This document shows, one piece after another, positions 20,850-29,002 of a DNA stretch of 64,000 nt (position 1 is its first letter; each line of letters begins with the position of its first letter). The stretch covers positions 1-64,000 of the forward strand of contig NZ_SWAR01000010.1 in NCBI RefSeq assembly GCF_006386545.1, written 5' to 3'. The DNA comes from Methylibium rhizosphaerae. Its GTDB lineage: Bacteria; Pseudomonadota; Gammaproteobacteria; Burkholderiales; Burkholderiaceae_C. Below the pieces are notes generated by a model. That model saw only the letters and a list, made by a program, of their open reading frames with translations, searched no databases and was not told the DNA's origin. Both the position numbers and the translations under genes were made by a program.

Positions 20850-21426
20850 GGTCCTGCGGCTCCTGGTCTTCCGGGCTGCCGTCGTCGAGCGCCTGTCGCA
20901 CGAACTGGAACAGCTCGCGGTAGGCCCGGCCGCTGCGCTGCTCGGGCACGGCGGCTGCGTCCTTGCGGGCCGCGCGGATCAGGCTGCGCAAGGCCTGCAC
21001 GTCGGTGCCGGCATGCTGGTCCATCCAGCGGGTGAGCGCCTCGTCGCTTTCGATCAGCTCGGCGCGCCAGCGCTCGGCTCGGTGCAGCGTGAGCGTGTCC
21101 CGCGCGCGGCCGAGCTGGGCGGCGGCGACGGCTTCACGGATCGGCTCGACCTCGGCATTGCGCATCAGCTTGCCCACGTACTGCAGCTGGCGCCGCCGGC
21201 CCTCGTGCGAGCGGGTGCGCTTGAGCTCACGCACCGCCTCGCGCAGCGATTCCGGCATCGGGATGCCATCGAGCCGGTCGTCGGGCAGGGCGACCAGCGC
21301 CTCGCCGAGATCCTGCAGCTCGTGCATCTGCTTCTTGAGCTGGGTCTTGCTCGGGCGCTGTTGCTGCGGGTCGTCGTCTTCGCGGTCGTGGGCCAAGGTG
21401 ATGCAGCCGGGTTCGAAAAAGGGCAA
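20842..21426 (-). CDS. darP: DUF615 / DarP (YjgA) ribosome maturation protein
   Basis: A 194-residue highly charged helical protein with the DUF615 pattern PSKTQLKKQMHELQDLGEALVALP and RRRQLQYVGKLMRNAEVEPI. In E. coli this family associates with late pre-50S particles and promotes peptidyl-transferase centre maturation. The ATG at 21426 leaves 55 bases to the divergent pmbA start. It is followed by mogA with overlap, so both are probably cotranscribed. Confidence 0.92.
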   Translation of the reverse strand: MPFFEPGCITLAHDREDDDPQQQRPSKTQLKKQMHELQDLGEALVALPDDRLDGIPMPESLREAVRELKRTRSHEGRRRQLQYVGKLMRNAEVEPIREAVAAAQLGRARDTLTLHRAERWRAELIESDEALTRWMDQHAGTDVQALRSLIRAARKDAAAVPEQRSGRAYRELFQFVRQALDDGSPEDQEPQDHE

Positions 21427-21481
21427 CTATCATAAGCCGGCCCCTACCCGCGGCCTCCCTCAGCCAACCCACCGAGCCAAC

Positions 21482-22849
21482 ATGCCCCAAGACAACCACG
21501 GCTTTGCCTATTCGCGCGAACAGTTCCAGCAACTGGTGGAAGACACGCTGTCCATCGCGAGGCAGCTCGGCGGCAGCGACGCCGCGGTCGAGGTGTCCGA
21601 AGGCGCGGGCCTTTCGGTGTCGGTGCGCAAGGGCCAGGTCGAGAACGTCGAGCGCAACCGCGACAAGTCCATCGGCGTCACCGTCTACATCGGCCAGCGC
21701 CGCGGCAATGCCAGCACCTCCGACTTCTCCCGCACGGCACTGGAACAGACGGTGCGCGCCGCCTACGACATCGCGCGCTTCACCGCCGAAGACCCGGCGG
21801 CCGGCCTGCCCGACGACGCCGACATCGCGCGGGGCGACGAGGTGACCCGCGACCTCGACCTGTTCCACCCGTGGGACATCGACGCCGAGCGCGCGGTGGA
21901 ACTCGCGAAGGTGTGCGAAGCCGCGGCGCTGTCCACCGACCGCCGCATCACCAATTCCGAGGGCGCCGGCGTGTCGGCGCAGCAGTCGCACTTCTGGGCC
22001 GGCAACAGCCGCGGCTTCCGCGGCGGCTATGCGAGCTCGCGCCATTCGTTGTCGGTCGCGCCCATCGCAGGCAAGGGCGACGACATGCAGCGCGACGCGT
22101 GGTATTCGTCGATGCGCGACCCGAACGAACTCGCGGCACCCGAGGCGGTGGGCCGCTATGCCGCCGAACGGGCGCTGTCACGCCTGCGCAGCCGCAAGAT
22201 CGCCACCTGCGAGGTGCCGGTGCTGTTCGAGTCCACGCTCGCCGCCGGGCTCGTGGGCGCCTATGTGCAGGCCACCAGCGGCGGCGCGCTGTACCGCAAG
22301 GCCAGCTTCCTGCCCGACAGCCTGGGCCAGCAGGTCTTTCCCGAGCACATCGACCTCGTGGAGGACCCGCACCAGCCCAAGGGCAAGGGCAGCGCCCCGT
22401 TCGACGACGAGGGCGTGGTGACGCGTGCGCGGCACGTGGTGCAAGGCGGGCGGGTGCAGGGCTACTTCCTGTCGAGCTATTCCGCACGCAAGCTCGGCAT
22501 GCGCACCACCGGCCACGCCGGCGGCTCCCAGAACCTCACGCTGAAGAGCGCGCTCACGCAAGCCGGCGACGACCTCGAGGCGATGCTGCGCAAGCTGGGG
22601 CGGGGCCTGTTCGTCATCGAGCTGATGGGCCAAGGCGTGAACTACGTGACCGGCGACTACTCGCGCGGCGCGGCCGGCTTCTGGGTCGAGGGCGGGCGCA
22701 TGGTGCATCCGGTGCACGAGATCACCATCGCGGGCAACCTGCGCGATATGTTCCGCAACATTGCCGCCGTGGGCGCCGATGCCTACACGCTGGGCACCAA
22801 GACGGTGGGCTCGGTGCTGATCGAGCGCATGAAGATCGCAGGCCTCTAG
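21482..22849 (+). CDS. pmbA: TldE/PmbA-family metalloprotease subunit
   Basis: A 455-residue PmbA protein (EVSEGAGLSVSVRKGQVENVERNRDKSIGVTVYIGQRRG; ATCEVPVLFESTLAAGLVGAYVQA; MRTTGHAGGSQNLTL). TldD/TldE complexes degrade peptides and take part in microcin maturation and antitoxin turnover. In this family TldE lacks the metal site, which sits in TldD; tldD is not in the window. The darP-pmbA divergent pair is a common proteobacterial arrangement. Confidence 0.95.
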   Translation: MPQDNHGFAYSREQFQQLVEDTLSIARQLGGSDAAVEVSEGAGLSVSVRKGQVENVERNRDKSIGVTVYIGQRRGNASTSDFSRTALEQTVRAAYDIARFTAEDPAAGLPDDADIARGDEVTRDLDLFHPWDIDAERAVELAKVCEAAALSTDRRITNSEGAGVSAQQSHFWAGNSRGFRGGYASSRHSLSVAPIAGKGDDMQRDAWYSSMRDPNELAAPEAVGRYAAERALSRLRSRKIATCEVPVLFESTLAAGLVGAYVQATSGGALYRKASFLPDSLGQQVFPEHIDLVEDPHQPKGKGSAPFDDEGVVTRARHVVQGGRVQGYFLSSYSARKLGMRTTGHAGGSQNLTLKSALTQAGDDLEAMLRKLGRGLFVIELMGQGVNYVTGDYSRGAAGFWVEGGRMVHPVHEITIAGNLRDMFRNIAAVGADAYTLGTKTVGSVLIERMKIAGL

Positions 22850-23036
22850 GGTTCTCGATAGGGCCTGCGGGCCACATCGTTCAGGGACTTTTCAGCAGGC
22901 GCCTGTCTACTCGTCGAGCCTCGCTGCGAACGTCTTGGCAGCGGGTTTGCGCACGGGGAAAACCCCTGTGAGACCCCTGAGGTGGACTCCTAGAATCCGC
23001 CCGACTCAACCCCTTGTTTCCTGCAGGAGAGAGACC

Positions 23037-24119
23037 ATGGAACGTCGTTCATTCATACAGCACGCCGGCATTGCCGGCGTGCTCGCCGCAGGTGCTGCCC
23101 CCGCGGTGGTGCATGCGCAGGCCAACATCCGCTGGCGCCTGGCGTCCAGCTTCCCGAAGTCGCTCGACACCATCTACGGCGCAGCCGAAGTCTTCTCCAA
23201 GAAGGTCAAGGAGATGTCGGGTGGCAAGTTCGAGATCTCGGTGCATGCCGCCGGCGAACTGATGCCCGCCTTCGGCGTGGTGGACGGCGTGCAGAACGCC
23301 ACCGTCGAGATGGCCCACACCGCCCCGTACTACTTCTTCGGCAAGGACGAGACCTTCGCGCTGGGTTGCGCCATTCCCTTCGGCCTCAACTCGCGCCAGA
23401 TGACCGCCTGGCAGTACGAAGGCAACGGCCTGAAGCTGATGCGCGAGTTCTATGCCAAGTTCAACATCATCCACTTCCCGATGGGCAACACCGGGGCGCA
23501 GATGGGCGGCTGGTATCGCAAGGAGATCAAGACGGTCGCCGACGTGAAGGGCCTGAAGATGCGCATCGGCGGCTTCGCCGGCAAGGTGCTCGAGCGCATG
23601 GGCGGCGTGCCGCAGAACATCCCCGGCGGCGAGATCTACCAGTCGCTCGAGAAGGGCACCATCGACGCGGCCGAATGGGTGGGACCCTACGACGACCAGA
23701 AGCTGGGCTTCAACAAGGTGGCGCCGTTCTACCACTACCCCGGCTGGTGGGAAGGCGGCCCGCAGCTCGACCTGTACGTCAACACCAAGGCCTATGAAGG
23801 CCTGTCGGCCGAGTACAAGGCCATCATCGAGTGCGCCGCGGCCTTTGCGCACACCGAGATGCAGTCGAAGTACGACGCCAAGAACCCCGCCGCGCTGAAG
23901 CAGCTGGTGGCCAGCAAGACGAAGCTGGTGGCCTTCCCGAAGCCCGTGCTCGACCTGGCCTTCAAGGAATCCATGGCCGTGTACAGCGAACTGTCGGCCA
24001 AGAATCCGAACTGGAAGAAGGTCTACGACGACTACGCCAAGTTCCGCGCCGAACAGAACCTGTGGTTCCGCTTCACCGAAGCCCGCTTCGACAGCTACAT
24101 GCAGACTGCCAAGCTCTGA
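23037..24119 (+). CDS. TRAP transporter solute-binding protein (DctP family)
   Basis: A 360-residue periplasmic receptor with a twin-arginine-like signal (MERRSFIQHAGIAGVLAAGAAPAVVHAQ) and DctP-family segments: WRLASSFPKSLDTIYGAAEVFSKKVKEMSGGKFEI, GLKMRIGGFAGKVLERMGGVPQNIPGGEIYQSLEKGTIDAAEWVGPYDD and the conserved Arg in KMRI. The motif set resembles receptors for 2-oxo or aromatic carboxylates; ligand is not assignable. The ATG at 23037 follows CAGGAGAGAG. It is convergent with, and separated by two terminators from, its dctQM permease genes. Confidence 0.94.
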   Translation: MERRSFIQHAGIAGVLAAGAAPAVVHAQANIRWRLASSFPKSLDTIYGAAEVFSKKVKEMSGGKFEISVHAAGELMPAFGVVDGVQNATVEMAHTAPYYFFGKDETFALGCAIPFGLNSRQMTAWQYEGNGLKLMREFYAKFNIIHFPMGNTGAQMGGWYRKEIKTVADVKGLKMRIGGFAGKVLERMGGVPQNIPGGEIYQSLEKGTIDAAEWVGPYDDQKLGFNKVAPFYHYPGWWEGGPQLDLYVNTKAYEGLSAEYKAIIECAAAFAHTEMQSKYDAKNPAALKQLVASKTKLVAFPKPVLDLAFKESMAVYSELSAKNPNWKKVYDDYAKFRAEQNLWFRFTEARFDSYMQTAKL

Positions 24120-24141
24120 CGCGCTGAACGATCCGAACGAG

Positions 24142-24172
24142 AGCGGCAGGCCGAAAGGCCTGCCGCTTTTTT
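24142..24172 (+). terminator. Rho-independent terminator of the TRAP receptor gene
   Basis: A perfect 11-bp stem AGCGGCAGGCC/GGCCTGCCGCT with a GAAA loop is followed by six T residues, 22 bases after the dctP stop. Confidence 0.95.
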
Positions 24173-24200
24173 GTTGTCGTTGGCGCTTCTCAGGCACCAA

Positions 24201-24235
24201 AATGCAAAGGCCCCGCATCGCGGGGCCTTTGCATT
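24201..24235 (-). terminator. Rho-independent terminator of dctQM
   Basis: A perfect 16-bp inverted repeat (AATGCAAAGGCCCCGC and its complement around ATC) lies 17 bases beyond the dctM stop on the minus strand. Its outer A/T pairs run into a short T tract in the minus-strand reading. Confidence 0.9.
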
Positions 24236-24252
24236 CGAGCGAGTGCAGGAGG

Positions 24253-25806
24253 CTATTTCTTCTCGGCTTCCTGCTTCACTGCTTCTTCAAGCGCCTTCAT
24301 TGCGTCGTCTTCTTCTTCTGTGGAAGCCGCTTCCGGCTCCGAGGCGGCGTCGTCGGGCATGGGGGCCGCCTCGTCGGGCGCGCTGGCTGCGTCAGGCATC
24401 TCCTGCATCTGGTTGATCATCTCGGCGGCCTTGTCGAGATCGAGCGCCTCTTCCTTCTCGAGCCAGTAGGTCACCGACTCGGGCCAGAAGATCACCACAG
24501 CCACCAGGATCAGCTGCATCACGACCCACGGAATGGCGCCGAGATAGATGTCCTTCGACAGGATGGGCCGCTCGATCGACTTGTTCTTGTAGATCTGGTC
24601 GGCGATGCCGCGCAGGTAGAACAGTGCAAAGCCGAACGGCGGGTGCATGAACGAGGTCTGCATGTTCACGCACAGCAGCACGCCGAACCAGATGAGGTCG
24701 ATGCCCATCTTGTCGGCCACCGGCGCCAGCAGCGGCACGATGATGAACGCGATCTCGAAGAAGTCGAGGAAGAACGCGAGGAAGAACACGAAGATGTTCA
24801 CCGCGATCAGGAAGCCCACCTGCCCGCCCGGCAGGCCGGCCAGCATGTGCTCGACCCACTTGTGGCCGTCCACGCCCTGGAACACCAGCGAGAAGACGGT
24901 GGAGCCGATGAGGATGAAGAGCACCATCGCCGACACGCGCATGGTGGAGTCCATGCCTTGCCACACGAGCTTCCACGTGAGGCGGCGATGCAGCGCCGCG
25001 AGGATCACCGCACCCATCGCGCCCAGCGCGCCGGCTTCGGTGGGGGTGGCCAGGCCCATGAAGATGGTGCCCAGCACCAGGAAGATCAGCACGATCGAGG
25101 GCACCATGCCCCACAGCACCTTCTTCCACAGCTCCCAGCCGCGCTGCATGCGGGCCTCGGGCGGCAGCGGCGGCACCCACTGCGGGCGCAGCAGCGCCAC
25201 GCCGAGCGTGAAGAGCAGGAAGATGCCGACCTGCATCAGCGAGGGGCCGATGGCGCCACGGTACATGTCGCCCACCGAGCGGCCCATCTGGTCGGCCAGC
25301 ACCACGAGCACCAGCGACGGCGGGATGAGCTGCGTGATGGTGCCCGAAGCCGCGATCACGCCGGTGGCGTAACGCATGTTGTAGCCGTAGCGCATCATGA
25401 TGGGCAGCGAGATCACGCCCATCGCGATGACCGACGCGGCCACCGTGCCGGTGATGGCGCCCAGGATGGCGCCGACGATGATGACCGCGAAGCCCAGGCC
25501 GCCGGGCACGCCGCCGAACAGCTGGCCGGTGCCTTCGAGCAGGTCCTCAGCCAGGCCGCAGCGTTCGAGGATCGCGCCCATGAAGGTGAAAAACGGGATC
25601 GCGAGCAGCAGCTCGTTCGACATGATCCCGAAGATGCGCAAGGGCAGGTTGGCCATGAAGGCTTCGGGAAAGAAGCCCAGCCAGATCGACAGGTAGCCGA
25701 AGCCCAGACCCAGGGCCGCCAGCGAGAAGGCGACCGGAAAACCGACCAGCATCACCACCACAAGGGAGGCGAACATGACCGGTGCCATGTACTCCATCTG
25801 GATCAT
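24253..25806 (-). CDS. TRAP transporter large permease (DctM) with acidic C-terminal tail
   Basis: A 517-residue polytopic protein starting MIQMEYMAPVMFASLVVVMLVGFPVAFSL with the DctM core (LLLAIPFFTFMGAILERCGLAEDLL; GTVAASVIAMGVISLPIMMRYGY; NMQTSFMHPPFGFALFYLRG). It drives sodium- or proton-coupled uptake with DctQ and the DctP receptor. The length exceeds the common 425-450 residues: the core has an inserted loop near PPLPPEARMQRGWELW, and after the last helix there is a tail of about 65 residues rich in Glu, Asp and Ala. Start and dctQ stop overlap (ATGA). Confidence 0.93.
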   Translation of the reverse strand: MIQMEYMAPVMFASLVVVMLVGFPVAFSLAALGLGFGYLSIWLGFFPEAFMANLPLRIFGIMSNELLLAIPFFTFMGAILERCGLAEDLLEGTGQLFGGVPGGLGFAVIIVGAILGAITGTVAASVIAMGVISLPIMMRYGYNMRYATGVIAASGTITQLIPPSLVLVVLADQMGRSVGDMYRGAIGPSLMQVGIFLLFTLGVALLRPQWVPPLPPEARMQRGWELWKKVLWGMVPSIVLIFLVLGTIFMGLATPTEAGALGAMGAVILAALHRRLTWKLVWQGMDSTMRVSAMVLFILIGSTVFSLVFQGVDGHKWVEHMLAGLPGGQVGFLIAVNIFVFFLAFFLDFFEIAFIIVPLLAPVADKMGIDLIWFGVLLCVNMQTSFMHPPFGFALFYLRGIADQIYKNKSIERPILSKDIYLGAIPWVVMQLILVAVVIFWPESVTYWLEKEEALDLDKAAEMINQMQEMPDAASAPDEAAPMPDDAASEPEAASTEEEDDAMKALEEAVKQEAEKK

Positions 25807-26345
25807 TGCAGCGGCCTTTCGTAGTGCGTATCCATGTTGTAGGTGCCCGTGAGGAATCCGATGCGCTTGGCGATCTCGGCCACGCCCTGCAGCGTGAGCA
25901 GGCCGAAGCCCAGCGGGATGAGCAGCTTGACCGGCCAGCGCAGCAGGCCGCCTGCGCTGTAGGACATCTCGTTCTGCACGTAGGAGTCGTGCACGAAGGT
26001 CAGCGACAGCAGCACCATCGCAATGCACACCGGCATGTAGAAGACGATGAAGCCGAAGAGGTCGATCCAGGCCTTGGTCTTGCCCGAGCGGCCGCCGTAG
26101 ATCACGTCCACGCGAACGTGCTCGTTGAGCTTGAGTAGCATGGGCGCGCCGAAGAACACCGTCACGGCGAACAGGTACCACTGCGCTTCGAGCCAGGCGT
26201 TCGAGCCGATGTTGAACGCATAACGCACGAGTGCGTTCACGGCACTGATGGTGCAGGCGAACAGCACCATCCAGCTGGCGATCTTGCCCAGCCTGTCCGA
26301 TATCCAGTCCATCCCGTGGATGAACCCGAGAACTGCTTTGTTCAC
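25803..26345 (-). CDS. TRAP transporter small permease (DctQ)
   Basis: A 180-residue four-helix membrane protein (DRLGKIASWMVLFACTISAVNALVRYAFNIGSNAWLEAQWYLFAVTVFFGAPMLLKLNEHVRVDV), typical of DctQ. The GTG at 26345 is chosen over longer reading because GGAG sits upstream and the hydrophobic core begins soon after. It is coupled to dctM by a four-base overlap. The receptor gene lies on the opposite strand, convergent, so receptor and permease are transcribed separately. Confidence 0.92.
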   Translation of the reverse strand: MNKAVLGFIHGMDWISDRLGKIASWMVLFACTISAVNALVRYAFNIGSNAWLEAQWYLFAVTVFFGAPMLLKLNEHVRVDVIYGGRSGKTKAWIDLFGFIVFYMPVCIAMVLLSLTFVHDSYVQNEMSYSAGGLLRWPVKLLIPLGFGLLTLQGVAEIAKRIGFLTGTYNMDTHYERPLQ

Positions 26346-26507
26346 GAATTTGTCTCCATCACGCTTGTGAGATGCCTTGTGCCATGGCTGCGTGCAGGCA
26401 TGTGCGTGCGGCCCATTGCAGGCTGCCTCGGCAGTGTAGAAAGCCTGCCCTGAGAAACCGCTGAAACTAGGGTATCTCCCAGGGCCGGCCGGTGGGTCCG
26501 CTCGCAC

Positions 26508-26858
26508 TCAGCGAGAGCTGACGGCCGCGTTGTAGAGCTTGGTGCTGCGTGCGCCGCTGCGGCAGAACGCCAGCACCGGGCGCGGCAACTCTTCGAGGAG
26601 TTTTGCGAAGGCGGCGATCTCTTCGGGTGACTGGTACGCGCCGCTCACGGGCAGGAACCGGTACTCGAGACCTGCTGCGCGCGCCGCGGCTTCGATCTGT
26701 GCGCTGGTGGGCTGGTCCGGCCCGCCTTCGAAGTCGGGCCGGTTGTTGACCACGCTGCGGAATCCCGCGCGCGCGGCCTCGGCCATGGCGGCCGGCTCGA
26801 GCTGCGGGGCCACGCACACATCGGGTGCGATCTGCTTCAGGGGAAGGGAGGCGCTCAT
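26508..26858 (-). CDS. DUF442 / TIGR01244-type phosphatase-like protein
   Basis: A 116-residue protein with a dual-specificity-phosphatase-like fold and the active-site loop FCRSGARS (C-x4-R near residue 99). It has the family start QIAPDVCVAPQLEPAAMAEAARAGFRSVVNNRPDFE. Relatives form the N-terminal half of Blh-type sulfur and biofilm-control proteins and act as sulfurtransferases or phosphatases. It lies 17 bases after yqeY on the same strand. Confidence 0.88.
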   Translation of the reverse strand: MSASLPLKQIAPDVCVAPQLEPAAMAEAARAGFRSVVNNRPDFEGGPDQPTSAQIEAAARAAGLEYRFLPVSGAYQSPEEIAAFAKLLEELPRPVLAFCRSGARSTKLYNAAVSSR

Positions 26859-26875
26859 GGCGGCAGCTTACTGCT

Positions 26876-27322
26876 TCACTTGGCGAGTGCCTGCTTGACC
26901 GCGCTAGACACCAGTCCCATGTCGGCTTGGCCGCCGAGGCGCTGCTTGGCCGCGCCCATGACCTTGCCCATGTCGCCCGGGCCGCTGGCGCCCAGCTCGG
27001 CCACGATCTTGGCCACCTCGGCGGCAACCGCTTCCGCGCTCAGTCGAGCCGGCAGATAGGCCTCGAGCACGGCGAGTTCGGCGGTTTCCTTGTCGGCGAG
27101 ATCGGTGCGGCCGGCCTGCGTGAACTGCGCAATCGAATCCTTGCGCTGCTTGATCAGCTTGTCGACGATGCCGATGACGGCGGTGTCGTCGAGCTCGACG
27201 CGCTCGTCCACTTCCTTCTGCTTCATGGCGGCCAGCAGCATGCGAATGGTCGACAGGCGCTCGGCTTCCTTCGCACGCATCGCGGCCTTCATGTCTTCGG
27301 TGATCTTGTCTTTCAGGCTCAT
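26876..27322 (-). CDS. GatB/YqeY-domain protein
   Basis: A 148-residue helical protein (MSLKDKITEDMKAAMRAKEAERLSTIRMLLAAMKQKEVDERVELDD; ...GDMGKVMGAAKQRLGGQADMGLVSSAVKQAL). It resembles the tRNA-binding tail of GatB and Glu/Gln amidotransferases, as a stand-alone protein. It follows rpsU, as in the macromolecular synthesis operon of many proteobacteria, but dnaG and rpoD do not follow here. ATG at 27322 has a GGAGGAAGAAAG ribosome-binding site. Confidence 0.95.
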   Translation of the reverse strand: MSLKDKITEDMKAAMRAKEAERLSTIRMLLAAMKQKEVDERVELDDTAVIGIVDKLIKQRKDSIAQFTQAGRTDLADKETAELAVLEAYLPARLSAEAVAAEVAKIVAELGASGPGDMGKVMGAAKQRLGGQADMGLVSSAVKQALAK

Positions 27323-27342
27323 CTTTCTTCCTCCAGAAACGC

Positions 27343-27375
27343 ACAAGCCCGCAGCGGCGTCCCGTGCGGGCTTGT
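27343..27375 (-). terminator. Hairpin between rpsU and yqeY
   Basis: An 11-bp perfect stem ACAAGCCCGCA/TGCGGGCTTGT with an 11-base loop lies in the rpsU-yqeY gap. On the minus strand it lacks a clear T-run, so it may be a partial terminator or processing hairpin that makes rpsU expression exceed that of yqeY. On the plus strand it is followed by TCTT. Confidence 0.55.
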
Positions 27376-27426
27376 TCTTGAACCGTTGCGACCCCCTGCA
27401 ACCATGGCGCAGGGCGATCAGCGGAA

Positions 27427-27639
27427 TCAGTACAGCTTCTTCGGCAGCTGCATGCTGCGGACGCGCTTGAAGTGGCGCTTCACGGCGGCGGCCTTCTTGC
27501 GCTTGCGCTCGGCGGTCGGCTTTTCGTAGAACTCGCGGGCGCGCAGTTCGGTCAGCAAGCCCAGCTTTTCGATGGTGCGCTTGAAACGGCGCAGGGCCAC
27601 GTCGAAGGGCTCGTTTTCTTTGACACGAATGGTGGTCAT
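27427..27639 (-). CDS. rpsU: 30S ribosomal protein S21
   Basis: A 70-residue basic protein, [42 protein letters not shown]..., the S21 sequence pattern at normal length. S21 binds near the 16S 3' end and aids mRNA initiation. It is preceded by a strong sigma-70-type promoter (27739-27766) and followed by a hairpin and yqeY. Confidence 0.98.
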   Translation of the reverse strand: MTTIRVKENEPFDVALRRFKRTIEKLGLLTELRAREFYEKPTAERKRKKAAAVKRHFKRVRSMQLPKKLY

Positions 27640-27738
27640 GTAGATCAGGATCCTGGTTTGTTTGCGCTCGGTGTTCGCAGGCGGCGTTTCCGGTCAACCG
27701 GCCGCGAATCGACACGCGGGTTGCTAGCAAAGACCGCG

Positions 27739-27766
27739 ATTATAGCCAGCTGCGGCCGGCTTGCAA
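27739..27766 (-). promoter_or_regulatory. Sigma-70-type promoter for rpsU
   Basis: On the minus strand TTGCAA (27766-27761) and TATAAT (27744-27739) are separated by 16 bases. The transcript would start near 27733, giving a leader of about 94 bases before the rpsU ATG. Confidence 0.85.
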
Positions 27767-27775
27767 TGTGTGCCG

Positions 27776-29002
27776 TTAGTGGCTGCTCACCGGGGCCGTG
27801 TCGGCGGCCATGCTGCGGGCGCAGGCCGAGGCGCTGGCCCAGGCCCACTGGAAGTTGTAGCCGCCCAGCCAGCCGGTCACGTCGACCACCTCGCCGATGA
27901 AGTGCAGCCCCGGCATCCGGCGGCTCTCCAGGCTCTGGGAGCTGAGCTCGCGGGTGTCCACGCCGCCGGCGGTGACTTCAGCCTTTTTCCAGCCTTCGGT
28001 GCCGGTGGGCACGAGCGACCAGCGCTGCAGGCTGGCGGCCAGGCCGGCCAGGTCCTTGTCCTTGACCTCGGGCACGGGTCGCTCGGCCAGGGTGCCCAGG
28101 GCGCCGGACCATGCTTCGGCCAGGCGGGCAGGAAGCCAGGCGGCCAGTTCGTTTGCGAGCTTCTTCTTCGAGTGCGCCTTGGCTTCGCGCAGCGCTTCGT
28201 CCAGGTCGTGGCCGGGCGCGAGGTCGAGGGTGATGGCCGTGCCCGGCTTCCAGTAGCTCGAGATCTGCAGGATGGCCGGGCCGCTCAGGCCCCGGTGGGT
28301 GAACAGCAGGTCTTCGAGGAAACGCCCGCGCGCGCGGCCCTCGCCGGTGCGGACGTCCACCTCCAGCGACACGCCGGACAGCTGAGCGAAGGGCGCCCAT
28401 TGGCCGGCATCGAAGGTCAGCGGCACCAGCGCCGGGCGCGGTTCGACCACCCGGTGGCCGAACTGCTTCGCCAGCCGGTAGCCCCAGTCGGTGGCGCCGA
28501 TCTTGGGAATCGACAGTCCACCGGTGGCCACGACGAGCCGGCCGGCCCGCACCGGGCCGTTCGACGTGTCGAGCTCGAAACCCGGCGCCGAAGACCGCAC
28601 GGCGGCCACGCTGCACGGCTGCCAGCGCGTCACGCCGCCGGCTTCGCATTCGCGCACCAGCATGCCGATGATGTCGTCGCTCGACTCGTCGCAGAACAAC
28701 TGGCCCTTGTGCTTCTCGTGCCAGGCGATGCGGTGGCGCTGGACCAGGCCGATGAAGTCGCGCGGCGTGTAGCGCGCCAGCGCCGAGCGGCAGAAGGCCG
28801 GGTTCTCGGACAGGAAGTTGGCCGGCCCGGCCTCGCGGTTGGTGAAGTTGCAGCGGCCGCCGCCCGAGATGCGGACCTTCTCGGCCAGCTTGTCGGCATG
28901 GTCGATGAGCAGCACCGAAAGGCCGAGCTGTCCGGCCACCCCCGCGCAGAACAGGCCGGCCGCCCCGGCGCCCACGATGGCGACATCGAAACGCTGCGCC
29001 AT
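27776..29002 (-). CDS. BaiN/HI0933-family flavoprotein
   Basis: A 408-residue FAD-dependent oxidoreductase with a dinucleotide-binding start FDVAIVGAGAAGLFCAGVAGQLGLSVLLIDHADKLAEKVRISGGGRCNFTN, a mid-protein VVATGGLSIPKIGATDWGYRLAKQFGH, and the C-terminal FAD contact FIGEVVDVTGWLGGYNFQWAWASA. The family (TIGR00275) is widespread; proposed roles include flavin-dependent reduction of ring systems, but none is settled. It overlaps the desaturase-like stop by one base (TGATG). Confidence 0.92.
   Translation of the reverse strand: MAQRFDVAIVGAGAAGLFCAGVAGQLGLSVLLIDHADKLAEKVRISGGGRCNFTNREAGPANFLSENPAFCRSALARYTPRDFIGLVQRHRIAWHEKHKGQLFCDESSDDIIGMLVRECEAGGVTRWQPCSVAAVRSSAPGFELDTSNGPVRAGRLVVATGGLSIPKIGATDWGYRLAKQFGHRVVEPRPALVPLTFDAGQWAPFAQLSGVSLEVDVRTGEGRARGRFLEDLLFTHRGLSGPAILQISSYWKPGTAITLDLAPGHDLDEALREAKAHSKKKLANELAAWLPARLAEAWSGALGTLAERPVPEVKDKDLAGLAASLQRWSLVPTGTEGWKKAEVTAGGVDTRELSSQSLESRRMPGLHFIGEVVDVTGWLGGYNFQWAWASASACARSMAADTAPVSSH

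Noticed and set aside
26467-26485. CTAGGGTATCTCCCAG before dctQM compared with CTAGGGTGAACCCGAG before rubrerythrin as a shared operator
   Set aside because: Both are dyad-like, but half-site spacing differs (five versus four bases between GGG and CCC) and only two examples exist; not enough to claim a common regulator.
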